Assembly: GCA_003427395.1 (NCBI GenBank)
Contig: BFEA01000748.1
Span: 1-49,245, forward strand
DNA: 49,245 nucleotides
Source of the DNA: Chara braunii
Taxonomy: Eukaryota > Streptophyta > Charophyceae > Charales > Characeae
Direction: 5' to 3'
Shown here: positions 40,791-49,245 of the stretch, piece after piece
How the letters are laid out: every line of letters starts with the position of its first letter
How positions within the stretch are numbered: position 1 is the first letter of the stretch
Notes under the pieces: generated by a model
The model's input: only the letters and a program-made list of their open reading frames with translations
The model's database searches: none
Told to the model about the DNA's origin: nothing
Position numbers and translations under genes: made by a program

Positions 40791-43185
40791 TGATGAACCA
40801 CTTTCTGTAGCGCGCGATTTTCTGCGCGGTTGCAACGAGGGGTCCTAAGCTGGGAAGGTTGGGCCAATCACGGGAGATTGGGGTGAATGCGAAATTGCAT
40901 TAGTGTCCTCGTTTCTTTGTCGTTTTCGTCGCCTCTTTTCGAATGGTTGGGTTCGGAGCCGGGTGAGTCCCGGGACGATCGATTGATTGATTGGCTGTGT
41001 TTGCGGCGCGCCGCCAAGCGCACGATTAATAAATGTTGACGTCATTTCTTTTTGGTTCGGTTTTGGAACTTTTGGGCGCGGACATCGCGTGGGAATTTGC
41101 TTCGTTCTTTTTGAATTCTTTTTCGAATTTTGTCGAGCCCCGATGACTCTCGGAATTGCGGACTTTCCTTTCGGAACCTGTACTTTTGCTTTTTCACATT
41201 AGTTAGGAATTTAGGAATTTTGTAATTGGGACTTTCTTTTGCCGCGCGGCGCCTTTTTGCTTACGCGCTTCCTTATGCAGCTACAACGGAATTCTGATTA
41301 GTCGGCGCCTTTAATCGGGTGTGTAACTGTAATCTTGGGTTGACGCCATTGTAACTGTATCTTTCTTCTTGCGCTTCGTCTTTTCCGCCCTCCCCCTTCT
41401 CTTTCTTTTGCTGCATGTTTGTAGCTACAAACTGCATGCTCAGATCGATGCGTGGAGAGTGGCTACGTACCCCACGCTGCGGCCCGGTTATGCAGAACGC
41501 AGACACTCCCTCTCTAATCTCCCTCCTAAGTCCTGGTAATTCCGTGTTCTTCGCGATTGCATGCACACTATAAAATTCGGTTGCGCGATTAGTTAGCTCT
41601 CTTAACCAGCAGATGGAAGCTCGGGGTTGCGCGATCAGAGATGGTCAGCACACGAACGAAGTAAGAGGTGAGTAGAGCAGGAGTCGAGCGACCCGACGAG
41701 CTGGTGCCAAACGCACGGGGTTGACGCGGGCCACGACGGACTGTGGGCGCCAGCGAACCTGATGGGTGCTGGAGGACTAAGCGGGGTGAAGGCTTCGTGG
41801 GTTGGTGCGCGACGACGGACTATCCGCATCAGAGAGAGAGAGAGAGAGAAAGAGGGAGCTGAGGTTGATTGACGTGGTTTTGGTGTTTCTTTTATCCTTT
41901 CTCCCTCCTGTCTCGTGTAGATAAATTTTGATTTCGGCTCCGGGCAGTTTGCCCGTTTTTCTATTTCTCGGAATTCGGACTTGGATTCTTGCTCGCACTT
42001 ATCTTCATGATTCCATCTCAGATGTAATGTGTGCACGTTGTTCAATGAATGAATGTATGGATGCAATGTTTGGTCAGTTATCTTTCTGTCGGAATCCTTG
42101 CCTTTGCTTCTGATTGATGCACTTGTAAGTAGGATAGGAGTTTTTGCGCAATCAGCAATTCTGCTTTCGTTTTTTTTTTTTTTTTTTTGATCTCTTGATC
42201 GGGCTGTTGCGTTGGGTGCATCTTGCATACGCGGAGTGAACGCCGCACGACTTGATCTGCGCACTTACACGCGCTCCTGTGGGCCGACTCGTCAAATCTA
42301 AAAAAGAATTAGCGATTGCGGGGATATTGTCTGATCGAACGTGGCAGTTCTACGTCTAAGGGCGAAGCCATCGTCCCGTATAAGCACGAGTAGGTGCGGC
42401 TCAATTGCGAGGCCTGCACGTGCTTGCTTGAGGCGATCGCCTTCGACAAGGACCTGCCCTCAGGCACCTTGTAGCTCGGCGATGACACAATGACACGATC
42501 CTGGAATTCAAACTCATTATACGACCCGGATTACTTCACCCCTTGGATAAACAAACTCCTCAGACAGAGATATCCCTGCCTAACCGAGAACCGACTGTGT
42601 CCTCGGGAATTCCACTGCGCCACCACTAGCAACCTCGGTGCTCTGATTTCCCCTCTCCGGATCATACCTACTACTTCATCCACCCCGGATTTGTCGTTAT
42701 CACCACCAGTTTCCCTCCCTTTCGCCTCCTCCTTCCATATCACCAACTCAGCGTCGTCCCGTGGACAGCCATAGCCTCATACTGGCCCAGTACGCCCTGC
42801 GAAAACTGTCGACGACATGGCGATCAAAGGACCTCGGAATCCCGGAGGCCCAACCCAAACGCACGACGGCTGGCGCCACGTGGCAACTCCCGACGGCCTG
42901 AATCACCGGAGCCCCATCCACCCCGAAGGGACCCTCCCGCAAACCGCCATCCCGGAAACCAATAGCTCGCCCGACCCTGAGCAACCCACGCGTACCCTCT
43001 GCTTCGTGACCAGAGGCGATCTGCCCTCTCTGCCAAATTGCACTTGTGCCCCCGAAAAACCCTGCCATAGGAGATCTCAGTTCTGACCTGGGACTCCACT
43101 TTCCCCCAAAATCCTTGGCACACCCCTTTTCGCACTTCCAGGCCCACATCCTACTCCGATCAGGAAGTCGCGCTGGGCGTGAGGT
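40791..43185 (+). repeat. Element F: 3' LTR
   Basis: 2,395 bp from TGATGAACCACTTTCTG to GCGTGAGGT, gap-free. It holds the sequence hidden by the N run in the 5' copy. Its last part (GAGATCTCAG..CCTTGGCACACCCC) also resembles the E LTR. The GA run lies at 41831-41853 and the T19 run at 42170-42188. Confidence 0.92.
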
Positions 43186-43187
43186 TT

Positions 43188-43211
43188 GGGAGTCATAGTG
43201 CGGCGAGGCCC
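43188..43211. mobile_element. MITE terminus exposed next to F
   Basis: Reversed, this reads GGGCCTCGCCGCACTATGAC, close to the end of MITE element 1 (GGGCCTCGCTGCACTACTCT). It is followed by ATAT. Its partner end is not next to it, so F probably inserted inside a MITE-type sequence. Confidence 0.5.
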
Positions 43212-43231
43212 ATATTTGGTGGACATAATCC

Positions 43232-43303
43232 AGCGGCCTAGCTCAGTTGGTAAGGCACGCAATTGGCATTCAGGAAGTCTTGGGTTTAATCCCCATTGGC
43301 CTC
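43232..43303 (+). other. tRNA-like sequence (tRNA pseudogene or SINE head)
   Basis: TAGCTCAGTTGG at 43239-43250 is a perfect pol III box A / D-arm. GGGTTTAATCCCC around 43282-43294 is a near-perfect box B / T-arm. GGCC at 43235-43238 can pair with GGCC at 43298-43301 as part of an acceptor stem. The anticodon arm does not pair and the D-stem has a mismatch, so it is not a working tRNA. The sequence after it lacks an obvious poly-A tail. Confidence 0.6.
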
Positions 43304-43424
43304 ATGTACCTTCTTGGGCAAGCTTGGCGCCCGCCACCTAGAGATATGCCGTTGGTCCCCCCGAGTGGCATTGAGCAGAGATTGCTGATGTTCATAGGGG
43401 GAGTGGACCGGAGGGGAGGCACAG

Positions 43425-43807
43425 GGGCTCACCACACCACTCTCGAATCTCAAAAATATTCGAGAGCTGTCAGGATTTTTCGAGAGGCCGGTTTTCGAGA
43501 GAAAATGGCCCTTTGCCACATAGCACACTAGACCGGCCTCTCGAAATGGACAAACTCGAGCGCGGACGGGCGGCATCACGAAAAACGGCCTGACAACTCT
43601 CAAAATGGACGTCGAACTCGAGCGCGGAGGGGTGGTATCAGGAAAACTCCAACGCTGCAGGCTGGGCGAAAACATCGTTTTCAGAGGGCACTCGAAAACG
43701 CCTTTCTGACAGCTCTCGAGCAGTTTCGAGTTTTTTTTTCGAGCCATGCTGTGTGGCGGTGCCCAACTCACGAATTTTCGAGATTCGAGGGTGGTGTGGC
43801 AAGGCCC
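43425..43807. mobile_element. MITE-like element 3, about 383 bp
   Basis: It starts GGGGCTCACCACACCACTCT and its other end, reversed, starts GGGCCTTGCCACACCACCCT; both go on into CGAATCTC. ACA flanks each side, a possible 3-bp target duplication. Internal GAGCGCGGA-containing segments are repeated twice about 66 bp apart. No coding capacity. Confidence 0.78.
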
Positions 43808-44014
43808 ACAGTGACTGGCCCATCGAAGAAGCTCGGTCCTGATGCTACAGGCTGACCCCTGGCCGGTATCGCCCACCTGCTGTAGGAGGTATCGCACCTG
43901 CTTGTGGGTGCAGCTCCCGCATGTTCCCTCATTGGAGGCTGAAGCACGGATGTGGCTGCTACGGGGTTCTTCTCTCTCTCTGCCTACGGTTTACCGGGCA
44001 GTTCTATTTGTGAC

Positions 44015-44071
44015 GATATATATATATCTATATATATATATATATATATATATTTGGCGATATATATATAT
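44015..44071. repeat. (TA)n microsatellite
   Basis: TATA runs broken by TTTGGCGA, which is itself repeated twice (about 44053 and 44071). Confidence 0.93.
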
Positions 44072-45057
44072 TTGGCGGACACTCTGCAAATTCATGATTT
44101 ATTGATTTTTGCGGCACCCTGCCGTTTAACGATAACAATTACCAGCCGCTCGGTCTGTATGCCCACGAATTTTTGAAATGAAGCCCGAGGCTCGAATCCT
44201 TCGAGGAGAAACAAACAAACAAAAAGTAAAACAATCGCATTGCGGCAGTGGAAGCGGGCGACAAAAGCGGGTGGAATGGAGAGGGAACTGGTGCCGGATG
44301 GACGTGAGGCCAAATTCACCGCGTGGTACAAGTCCCGCCATACTTGTTCAATGCTGACCGTCCCTTTTGAAGATCGAAGGGAGGACCGCACCATCCGTCG
44401 AAGTGGGGCCTGGTTCTCGGGAGTGAATCTTCGGCTGCATCGTGGAAAGATTCGTTCGTATATTGTTGTCTTGTTCACATGCGGAGAGTGGTAGAGCGAG
44501 GGCCCACGCCTCTTTTTAAAGACTGAAGAGATAGAGCGAGGGCAATTTGCAGGGCGTAGGAAGATAGCTGCCGCGGACGGTTGCGGGGAAAACGGTTGTG
44601 TCTGGGGTATGTGCCGCAAGCGGCGGAGCGGCGGAGTCGTTAGCAAGGGGAAGGGGGGGGGAAGTGACGGGAAGAAGGGACCTGCAGCGCCGTGACCCGC
44701 ATCTTCGCGCATTCGATTCCCTCGGCCATCGCCTTGTGTTCCGCATTCTCGCGGATCCGCTTCTCTCTCGCTGCCGTAGCTTCATCCTGCGCCTGCGCGT
44801 TTGGTGGGAGCGCAGGGTGGACGGGCGGTCAATCGCAGGAATACGGTGCAGAGCGGGGGGTGGACGGGTTCGGTAAATCGTGCGGAGTACGGCGCAGAGC
44901 AGCGGGTGGACGGGCGGAGCGACGAGCGTGCGTAACGCTGCCGGCTGGAGGATTGCGCGCATTGCGTCCGAAGGACGTCACTGGTTGTTTCGTATGCTGT
45001 GCGGATCAAGCGAGGGCCAAGTCAAGTAGGCGACTTTTGGAAGAATCAGGGTCGATC
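44072..45057. other. GC-rich stretch without recognised gene
   Basis: Predicted ORFs of up to 206 codons on either strand are Arg/Pro-rich and match nothing I know. A degenerate unit of about 50 bp with GGTGGACGGG and GTGCAGAGCGG recurs around 44814-44920. No promoter or splice pattern is convincing. Confidence 0.4.
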
Positions 45058-45132
45058 GAGTTGATTGATTAGTTGATTGATTAGTTGATTGATTAGATGA
45101 TTGATTAGTTGATTGATTAGTTGATAGGTTAA
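45058..45132. repeat. 12-bp tandem repeat GTTGATTGATTA
   Basis: Five to six units of GTTGATTGATTA with one variant (GATGATTGATTA). Confidence 0.92.
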
Positions 45133-45609
45133 TTGTGAGTGCCAGTCAGATGCCCTGGCTGCGAATGGTGATCGAATGGTGATCGGCTCGAGACCTATGA
45201 AAGTCATGTGATTTCTTGCGTGTCGATCTGTGTCGCTACACAGTGTCCGAGTATCGACGGCAGTGTCGCACAAGTCACTCCTTTGTTGGGCTTGAATTAC
45301 AACTCCTCTCCTCTCCTGTCGTACTGTTCTCTCTGTCTTCTCGATCTCTGAGCTGAGGTACACCTTTCACTCCTCAAGTTCCTTGAAAGATTGCTGCGAG
45401 TGCGCGCGCTTGGGAATTCCACTCTCCCTTACCAGGTGGCCGACCCTATCGGAAGTTTCTCCCTATCAATCATCATCATCCTCATCCTCCTCAGATTCCG
45501 CACTTTCTTATAATCATACCGATACAAGGACGAGGTTGGTCCCTTTCTTATCGATAGTATCCCATTTGTTTTCTCTTGTTCAATTACCTCTTCTCAACTC
45601 GTTCAGCCT
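45133..45609. other. Non-coding stretch
   Basis: A short duplication GAATGGTGATCG (about 45163 and 45174) and CT/TC-rich segments. Nothing else is seen. Confidence 0.4.
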
Positions 45610-46025
45610 CTTGTCCATCGGCTATTGGTTATTGGCTATTGGCTATGGGGTATTGGTTACGAGGTTGATCACTAACGATCACTTATCATTCTTGTGATTG
45701 TTTGTTCATTGATAGTTCAATTAGCTACTATCAATCTCTCCACGCTGTTAGCTATCGGCTATTGGCTACGAGGTTGATCCCTATCATCGATCACTCTAGG
45801 CTCTTGGCTATCGACTATTGGCTATCGGCAATTCCCGATCTAATCAGTCTTTAGGCTCTTGGCCATTCGATCTTCCCTATCGGCGATTTTCCGTCTAATT
45901 GGGTATTGGCTTTTGGCTCTTGGCTCTTGGATATTCGCTCTTGGCCATTCGATCTTCCCTATCGGCGATTTCCTGTCTAATTGGCTATTGGCTCTTGGCT
46001 CTTGGCTCTTGGCTATTCGCTCATG
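45610..46025. repeat. Degenerate TTGGCTATTGGCTCTTGGC repeats
   Basis: Short words GGCTATTGGC, GGCTCTTGGC and a longer duplicate with CATTCGATCTTCCCTATCGG (about 45863 and 45947) recur throughout. It is low-complexity DNA and its ORFs are artefacts. Confidence 0.8.
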
Positions 46026-46586
46026 GTCATCGGCCCCTCCCGATCATTACAGAAGTTTAACAGAGACAAGCCGCAGTCCGCTAGAAATACTCGAGGAACA
46101 GCTTTTGCTAATAAGTCAGTATACTCCTCGTCGTTGATCCGCTAGTCAATGAGGGCAGGGAGTTGCTCGTCTTGGCTATCCCGCCTTGTGATTTGATGGT
46201 CCAAAGTCTCTTCTACTGGAAGGTTCGTCAGCGCAGTCGAACGCCTTGTTCTGGACTCTTCAGCTTCGCAGCTTTGTTGCTTAATTGCCTTGGAGCGATT
46301 GTCGAATTTTTTCTAAGTAGAGCTTGTGACGGTCTGTAGGTTGGATGCACTCGGCCTTCGCTTCGCATTTGGTTACGAGTTCCATGCGATCCCGGCAGAC
46401 AAGCGGTTGATCTGCTTCGAGCTCTTGAGTACGGCTTCAGAACTCCACTAAAAATGCTGGGTATATGCTATCTGTTTTCCCTACTTTTATACATACTTTA
46501 TGCATTGTAGAGATTCATTGATACCAGCTCGCAGACTCTGTCGATCTCTGAGCTAGTCTCTATCGTTTACATTTGAATTCGGCAAA
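46026..46586. other. Non-coding stretch
   Basis: No ORF, repeat or RNA feature that I can support. Confidence 0.4.
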
Positions 46587-46587
46587 G

Positions 46588-46662
<75 letters not shown>
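46587..46662. repeat. (GATA)n(GA)n microsatellite
   Basis: GATA repeats to about 46606, then GA repeats to 46662. Confidence 0.95.
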
Positions 46663-46666
<4 letters not shown>

Positions 46667-46938
46667 TGTCTTGTGTGCATTGTTATCTTTGCTGCAGAGT
46701 GCAGCAAAGGTCAGCATGGCTTTTATTGAGAGGAGGGCGTGGGATTGCGAGATCCCGACGGAAGAGGAGGAACAGGTGGGAAGGGCTGTTTACATTGGCT
46801 ACTTGGGCACGTACTCTTGACAGGTGGAGCCTAACCCGTCCTCTGGCAAGCTGGGTGTCGGGTTTCGATCTGCCATTTAATCATATCCGTAACGAAGAAG
46901 AAGAAGGATCCTTCCAAGGGAGGCGAAACTTTTCTTCC

Positions 46939-47094
46939 TTCTCGCTTACCGGGGTTTTTCTCGCCGTCGTTCTGGCCGGATGCCGCAAACGACGCGAGTG
47001 TTCGGCACAACAGACCTTCTCGCTTACCGGGGTTTTTCTCGCCGTCGTTCTGGCCGGATGCCGCAAACGACGCGAGTGTTCGGCACAACAGAAG
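46939..47094. repeat. Perfect 78-bp tandem duplication
   Basis: Two identical copies, starting TTCTCGCTTACCGGGGTTTT at 46939 and at 47017. The unit is a multiple of three, so it doubles a 26-residue segment in an ORF spanning 46666-47163, but that ORF has no other support. Confidence 0.92.
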
Positions 47095-47159
47095 CTGTGC
47101 TGCTGTGGTAAAGTAACAGAGTCGCGTCGTACTCCCTCGAAAGTTAGTTTCGTGATCGA

Positions 47160-47960
47160 TTGATTCTTTGATTAATCGATTGATCCCGAGATTACTCCAA
47201 TGGATAATCAATAAATCAAGGGATCGAGGTCGGCGACCGACCTGTGCTTTGATTCCTGAGCCAATCGATAGATCGATCGATCGAGAGAGTCGGATCGTTC
47301 GGAATATACTGGTCGATCTGCGTGTACGCAGTTGGTTAATTCGTTCGCTGATCGACAGATCTACCGATCGAGACCGGAGTGAGTCACGATCCATTTGATC
47401 GCTCAGGACCAGCGGTCAATCTACGTATTTGAAAAGTGGGTCGGTTGAGTATTGAATCTTGATTACTCGGCTCATCAACAACTGACGGCTGTCGAGCGAG
47501 AACCGGCAGTCAATCTACGTATCCGATCGCTTGAAATCAGCAGTCGGTCTGTGTATTTGATTGGTTGGTTGATTGGTTCGTTGGGTAATTTACAGATCAA
47601 TAAACGGAGAACCGATCTCTATCCGATCGCTCGAAATCAGTGGTCGATCTGTGTATCTGGTTGGCTGGTTGGTTGCCGCCTTGGGGGGGTCGTAGTCGAT
47701 AGAACGAGGGATTGAGACCTGATCGATCCATTTGATCGAGAGCCTTATTCTATTTGATCGGTTGGTAATCAATCAGTCAGTGATCTTTGAGTGTTGGTTG
47801 GTTGGTTGCCTCCTCGTGGGGCGGCGGCTCTAATCGATAGAACGACGGATCGAAGGCGGCGGATCTAATCGATAGGACGACTGATCGAGACCCGATCGAT
47901 CCGATCGACCGAGAGTCTTATTCTATTTGATCGGTCAGTAATCAGTCAATTCATCTGTGA
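47160..47960. repeat. GATC/GATT-rich low-complexity stretch
   Basis: Dense words GATCGAT, TTGATCGG, ATCGATAGA and GGTTGGTTG. A longer unit (TCGATAGAACGA.GGAT.GA) recurs three times between 47696 and 47892. No coding signal. Confidence 0.75.
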
Positions 47961-48834
47961 GTACGCGGAAGGTCGTAGTAGATAAGTGAGGTCGTTGGTA
48001 AGTTTTAGTTGCCCGTGGGCGTCGAGCGGCAAGCGAGCGAACATGTTGGAGCTGTGTACGATTTGCGCAATCGCGCAACGGGCTACGAGGATCGGCGTGA
48101 AACTCGTAGAGAGTGCGGCAAGAGAAGCCGGGAGCCAAAGATCTTCGTCTTCATCATCCTTCCAGGGAACAGATCAGCCCCCTCCGGCGTCGCGACCCAT
48201 TTACGTTGCCAGTGCAGGGTTTTCGTCGATTTACGCCCCCAGATGATGTCGCCACGACTGTACTCTTTTCTCCGCCTTCTCTCTTCGTGATGACAATGGT
48301 CCAAATGCACGTTCTCCTCCTTGTCATCATCATCATCTTCCTTCCGCCTACATTTGGACCATTTATATCACGAAAAGGAGGACGACGATGATGACAAGGA
48401 GGAGGACGATGATGATAATGGGGAGCCTGAAGGAGATGGTCTGGATTGCTCTTCATGGAGGGAAGAGGGGAAGAGTGGGGGGCTATCTGTGTGCCCGTCA
48501 GGAGGAAGGATCGTCGCGCGGGTGGGAAGCATGGTGCTGAGAATGGATGTGATGGAGGTTTGATCTGGAGTTTGTCGCTCTCGTGGGGAGAATTTCAATT
48601 GAGTGCTCGATGCCCGGCTGGTGGCGGGCTTGGTCGTTGTGGAGTGACTCTTCACGTTTATGGACGGAGACATGATCTTGCTTCTTCACCGAATGCTCGG
48701 TAGATTCTTCACTTCGACGTGTTCAGAAAATGGAGCCGGCTGTAGGGCCAGCGGCTTCGCTGCTGCTGATTGCCGGTTCGGTTGGTTTTGCTGGACATAT
48801 GACCAAAAGGAGTTTGAAGATAAATCAGCAAGCG

Positions 48835-48836
<2 letters not shown>
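47961..48836. other. Stretch with a possible splice donor and a nested palindrome, no supported gene
   Basis: GTAAGTTTTAG near 47998 would be a good splice donor. 48299-48407 holds nested inverted repeats. Several ORFs of 60-100 codons overlap on both strands; none is recognised. Confidence 0.35.

Positions 48837-48865
<29 letters not shown>
48837..48865. repeat. 29-bp poly-A run
   Basis: A pure A run. It could be the tail of a retroposed sequence reading left to right, but I find no parent gene or flanking duplication. Confidence 0.9.
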
Positions 48866-48869
<4 letters not shown>

Positions 48870-48972
48870 CTAGAGGTCGACAAGAGGCATAAATGACCAA
48901 ACGGGGCATAATAAATGGGAGCATAGCTCGACTGGCTGTCTCGTAAGTAGCTGCTCTCGCGAACGATGATGA

Positions 48973-49202
48973 TCAGGGGAAACTGATGATGACTATGATG
49001 ATGATGATGATGTTGACGATGGTGATGAGGTGGATGATGTTCATAAGTATGATTATCGCGAATCAGGATCTCGATCCCGACCGGCTGATCTCAAGGTTGC
49101 TACCATCCTAGAACGAGTGGTCGTACATGCGGTAAATAAAACACGTCATCTTGAAGGTAAATTGGAAGAGCCGCCGAGACGTCAACGAAAAGTTGAGATG
49201 GG

Positions 49203-49245
<43 letters not shown>
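48973..49245 (+). CDS. Open frame running off the window edge, unknown product
   Basis: Frame 1 is open from about 48973 (just after TGATGA) to the last base, 91 codons without a stop. An Asp-rich start (DDDYDDDDDVDDGDEVDD, encoded by GAT repeats) is followed by text that looks less repetitive (SRPADLKVATILERVVVHAV, NKTRHLEGKLEEPPRRQRKV) and then an Arg-Glu run from the GA microsatellite at 49209-49245. There is no good start codon; GATCAG just before could be a splice acceptor, so it could be an exon. It may equally be chance. Function unknown. Confidence 0.3.
49209..49245. repeat. (GA)n microsatellite at the window end
   Basis: GA repeat to the last base. Confidence 0.95.

Larger units (their letters stand above)
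30399..43185 (+). mobile_element. Element F: full-length Ty3/gypsy element with 2.4-kb LTRs, inactivated
   Basis: Direct repeats 30399-32833 and 40791-43185 bound a gag-pol unit in the order Gag, protease, RT, RNase H, integrase, plus a C-terminal extension. The LTRs start TGA.GAACCACTTTCTG but do not end in CA. No clear target duplication is seen. No chromodomain is present. The LTRs differ by about 6% outside one block of exact identity. F lies in the MITE cluster: an inverted-repeat end is seen just outside the 3' LTR. Confidence 0.9.

Noticed and set aside
43232-43303. Functional tRNA gene
   Set aside because: The anticodon stem does not pair and the D-stem is mismatched, although boxes A and B are good.
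44092-45072. ORFs of up to 206 codons as host genes
   Set aside because: Overlapping Arg/Pro-rich frames on both strands in GC-rich DNA; no homology, start context or splice signals that I could support.

Overview
The window looks like a repeat-dense piece of a large streptophyte (green plant lineage) nuclear genome. My best guess is a charophyte alga such as Chara. The reasons are Ty3/gypsy elements with chromodomains, primer-binding sites matching plant initiator tRNA-Met and tRNA-Asp, long CT/GA, GATT and poly-A tracts, assembly N runs, and Gag/Pol protein styles that I associate with Chara. The genus is a recollection; the retroelement content is read directly from the sequence. I find no intact host gene, no rRNA, no CRISPR and no bacterial-type operon.

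About 43 kb is nested LTR retrotransposons. Left to right: element A (1-1310, + strand) is the 3' end of a chromodomain gypsy element. Element G1 (- strand) is the leader, tRNA-Asp primer site and long LTR of another element. Its LTR is split by element B (2164-12257, +), a complete but dead chromovirus with both LTRs and a 5-bp target duplication GCAGG. The rest of the G1 LTR (12263-13082) carries a CT tract and a 49-bp minisatellite. C (13083-13924, -) is an LTR fragment of the B family. D (coding 15626-21602, +) is a different gypsy family without chromodomain; it has a candidate -1 ribosomal frameshift signal between Gag-Pro and Pol and has lost its RNase H core. A second G LTR (G2, +, to 25101) holds the long form of the 49-bp array. 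It abuts element E (25103 to about 28720, -), a gag plus 5' LTR of the same family as F.

From 28820 to 30395 there is a cluster of small inverted-repeat (MITE/foldback) elements. Element F (30399-43185, +) has 2.4-kb LTRs, Gag-Pro-RT-RNase H in one frame broken only by stop codons, an integrase, and a long unexplained C-terminal extension. F sits inside the MITE cluster: a MITE end reappears just after its 3' LTR. From 43.2 kb on there is a tRNA-like box A/box B sequence, one more MITE, and about 5 kb of low-complexity DNA with no convincing gene, apart from a short frame that runs open off the right edge.

None of the elements looks able to move on its own. B and D have frameshifts and stops, E is truncated, and F has 14 in-frame stops in its first 4.3 kb. 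Parts may have been supplied in trans by intact relatives. The most interesting signals are the frameshift site of D, the four-unit higher-order repeat of hairpin-bearing 49-bp units inside the G LTR, leader hairpins shared between B and D, the Pol extension of F, and a block of exact identity between the two F LTRs that points to an assembly artefact or gene conversion.
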